64,000 bases of DNA from Flavobacteriaceae bacterium (GTDB taxonomy: Bacteria; Bacteroidota; Bacteroidia; Flavobacteriales; Flavobacteriaceae). The stretch spans positions 1 through 64,000 of the forward strand of contig JANRDC010000016.1 of assembly GCA_030726725.1 (NCBI GenBank), given 5' to 3'. Within the stretch, counting starts at the first letter, position 1, and each line of letters opens with the position of its first letter. The translations under genes were made by a program, and so were the position numbers. Of this stretch, positions 62,243 to 64,000 are shown piece by piece. The notes under the pieces were generated by a model. The model was not told the DNA's origin. It ran no database searches and worked only from the letters and a program-made list of their open reading frames with translations.

Positions 62243-63244
62243 TTACGGCACTTCAACAGTATTGACAATGCGGTTGATGATTTCTTCTGTGGTCACATTT
62301 TCTGCCTCGGCTTCATAGGTAAGACCGATGCGGTGTCTGAGCACGTCGTGCACCACCGCACGCACATCGTCTGGCACCACATATCCGCGGCCCTTGATAA
62401 AGGCAAAACATTTGGCCGCCATGGCTAGGTTGATACTTCCCCTAGGCGAAGCCCCAAAACTGATCAATGGCTGCAAGTCTCCCAGCTTGTATTTGTCAGG
62501 AAAACGGGTGGCAAAAATCAGGTCCAAAATGTATTGTTCAATCTTTTCATCCATATAGACCGTGCGCACAGATTTTTGGGCATCCAAAATTTGTTGGGTT
62601 GTCACGACGGCTTTCACTGGTTCGTGGGTGCCGGAAAGATTTTGTCTCATCACCAGTTGTTCTTCACTCATTTTGGGGTAAGTGATGACTGTTTTCAGCA
62701 TAAATCGGTCTACCTGTGCTTCGGGAAGTGGGTAAGTACCCTCTTGCTCTACGGGGTTTTGGGTGGCTAGTACCAGGAAAGGTTTGTCGAGTATAAATGT
62801 TTCATCCCCAATAGTTACCTGCTTTTCTTGCATCGCTTCCAACAGCGCTGATTGAACTTTGGCTGGTGCTCGGTTGATCTCATCGGCCAATACAAAGTTG
62901 GCAAATATCGGACCCTTCTTGATCGAAAAGTCGTTTTGTTTGATGTTGTAGATCATGGTCCCGACCACGTCTGCGGGCAGTAAGTCAGGGGTAAACTGAA
63001 TACGGCTAAAACTTCCTTGCACCGCTTTGGCCAAGGTGTTGATCGCTAGTGTTTTGGCCAATCCCGGAACCCCTTCCAATAAAATGTGTCCTTGTCCGAG
63101 CAATCCGATCAACAGACGTTCAACCATCTGTTTTTGTCCGACAATCACTTTGTCCATCTCCATTTTAAGCAGCCCAATAAAGGCGCTGTCTTTGGCGATT
63201 TGTTCTTGAATCGCCTGCATGTCTACAGGGGTATTTTCTGGCAT
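62243..63244 (-). CDS. MoxR family AAA+ ATPase
   Basis: The 333-residue ATPase has Walker A in LLEGVPGLAKTLAINTLA, Walker B in VLADEINRAP, then ALLEAMQEKQVTIGD and the sensor LATQNPVEQEGTYPLPEAQVDRF. MoxR proteins act as chaperone-like partners of VWA proteins, here DUF58, BatA and BatB. First gene of the bat operon, divergent from the aldo/keto reductase. Confidence 0.96.
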   Translation of the reverse strand: MPENTPVDMQAIQEQIAKDSAFIGLLKMEMDKVIVGQKQMVERLLIGLLGQGHILLEGVPGLAKTLAINTLAKAVQGSFSRIQFTPDLLPADVVGTMIYNIKQNDFSIKKGPIFANFVLADEINRAPAKVQSALLEAMQEKQVTIGDETFILDKPFLVLATQNPVEQEGTYPLPEAQVDRFMLKTVITYPKMSEEQLVMRQNLSGTHEPVKAVVTTQQILDAQKSVRTVYMDEKIEQYILDLIFATRFPDKYKLGDLQPLISFGASPRGSINLAMAAKCFAFIKGRGYVVPDDVRAVVHDVLRHRIGLTYEAEAENVTTEEIINRIVNTVEVP

Positions 63245-63398
63245 AGTTGTTTGATTTGTTGGGTGTTGTACAAAACGGCTGCAATTAAAAAATTAATTGA
63301 TCGCGATCCCGTTAATGATAGGTTAAAAAATCGACAACCCCCTTATTTTTATCAACATTTTACCGATATAATCCCTAAATTCACCCTTTGTGAAGCCC

Positions 63399-64000
63399 GT
63401 GAATTCTTTTTCTAAAATCATTGCCGGCACCATGACCTGGGGTCTGTGGGGCGCCCGCTTGGATACCCAAGCCATGACTCGTTTGATCCATGAGGTCGTC
63501 GATACCGGAATCACCACCTTTGACCATGCAGATCTGTACGGCGACTACACCAACGAAGCAGACTTTGGTCAGGCTTGGTCGCAAACCGGGATCCCCAGAG
63601 ACCGAGTGCAGTTGATCTCCAAGTGCGGTATTGCGCATGTGTGTCCACAGCGTCCTTTCGAGGTAAAACACTACAACTACAGCGCCGCTTATATTGAAAA
63701 CGCCTGTGACACCACCTTGGAAGCGCTTCAAACCGATTACCTAGACCTTTATCTATTGCATCGACCTAGTCCACTTTTGGATCCAGAGCAAGTGGCACTG
63801 GCGGTGGAAAGACTATTGCAAAGCGGTAAAATCAAAACCTTTGGCTTGTCCAATTTCACACCGATTCAGGTTGATTTGATTCAAAAGCACTGCGGTGTTT
63901 CCGCCAATCAGATCGAGATTTCTTTGACCATGAGGGATGCGCTGTACAATGGCCAGCTGGATCAGTGTCTCAAAGATCAAATCATTCCTATGGCCTGGAG
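63399..64000 (+). CDS. Aldo/keto reductase, cut by the window end
   Basis: The frame is open to the right edge and encodes the first 200 residues of a TIM-barrel NADPH oxidoreductase: IIAGTMTWG, TTFDHADLYGDYTNE (catalytic Asp/Tyr), LISKCG, YLDLYLLHRPSPLLDP (catalytic His), GKIKTFGLSNFTP and ANQIEIS. It resembles the YdhF-type group. The upstream stop is at 63369 and no ATG precedes the fold, so the start is GTG at 63399, or at 63390; the residues NSFSKIIAG then match the usual family start. Confidence 0.92.
   Translation, partial: MNSFSKIIAGTMTWGLWGARLDTQAMTRLIHEVVDTGITTFDHADLYGDYTNEADFGQAWSQTGIPRDRVQLISKCGIAHVCPQRPFEVKHYNYSAAYIENACDTTLEALQTDYLDLYLLHRPSPLLDPEQVALAVERLLQSGKIKTFGLSNFTPIQVDLIQKHCGVSANQIEISLTMRDALYNGQLDQCLKDQIIPMAW

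Overview
The window is a gene-dense stretch of what looks like an ordinary chromosome from a Bacteroidota member, most likely of the Flavobacteriia/Flavobacteriales. Four things point there. The promoters have the Bacteroidota -7 box TAnnTTTG. The gene orders ribE / pdxA-DUF177-rpmF-fabH-accB-accC and acpP-fabF-rnc-IPExxxVDY-pyk are typical of the group. There is a complete moxR-DUF58-batABCDE aerotolerance-type operon. Several families present are largely Bacteroidota-specific (DUF6428, IPExxxVDY, the roughly 630-residue PurF form). Base composition looks near 48% G+C, somewhat high for Flavobacteriaceae; I do not name a genus. I see no insertion sequence, prophage, integrase, CRISPR array or rRNA. 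There is one tRNA, tRNA-Ala(GGC).

Layout. 1-3100: the end of a large FN3/Ig-like protein, a ferritin-like DUF2202 lipoprotein, a DNA/RNA non-specific endonuclease lipoprotein, a DUF6428 protein and a 1-Cys peroxiredoxin. 3100-6500: the NAD de novo operon nadA-nadB-nadC on the minus strand. 6600-8900: a coupled trio of a PepSY membrane protein, an exported sugar isomerase-like protein and a secreted protein of unknown function. 8900-19260: mostly envelope functions. These are a large unknown lipoprotein, an LpxH-like phosphoesterase paired with a glycosyltransferase, a Tat-exported Gfo/Idh/MocA oxidoreductase, a Kazal-domain lipoprotein, a TonB-dependent receptor coupled to a TauE/SafE transporter, and a sodium:solute symporter. 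19240-24900: riboflavin synthase and the pdxA/rpmF/fabH/accBC block. 24900-36000: housekeeping genes (FAD oxidoreductase, asd, alr, tdk, rsmI, OsmC, recJ, lpxH, queD-like, enoyl-CoA hydratase, MATE) and the tRNA. 36050-43170: an addA-kbl-addB operon for recombinational repair with a threonine/glycine enzyme inserted. 43300-53220: superoxide dismutase, purF, a PfkB kinase, rnhA, purN, and acpP-fabF-rnc-IPExxxVDY-pyk-CYTH. 53220-63250: pheS and the bat operon. The window ends inside an aldo/keto reductase.

How the genes work together. Many operon neighbours overlap by 1-4 bases (ATGA or TGATG), which indicates translational coupling: nadABC, the PepSY trio, LpxH-like/glycosyltransferase, TauE/TonB receptor, tdk/alr and batA/batB. 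Several convergent pairs share or abut stop codons and have no hairpin terminator. Clear rho-independent terminators are found only after the peroxiredoxin, rpmF, the tRNA, sod, purF and acpP.

The observations I find most worth a second look are two possible small RNAs. One is on the minus strand at about 43974-44046, with a TTG-N19-TACATTTG promoter upstream and a GC-rich terminator at its end. The other is on the plus strand at about 10483-10562. A further point is a local promoter pattern in which TAnnTTTG is followed by YACC(C/G). I found no clear previously undescribed multi-gene system. The closest candidates are the LpxH-like/glycosyltransferase pair and the extra dual-membrane protein inside the bat operon.
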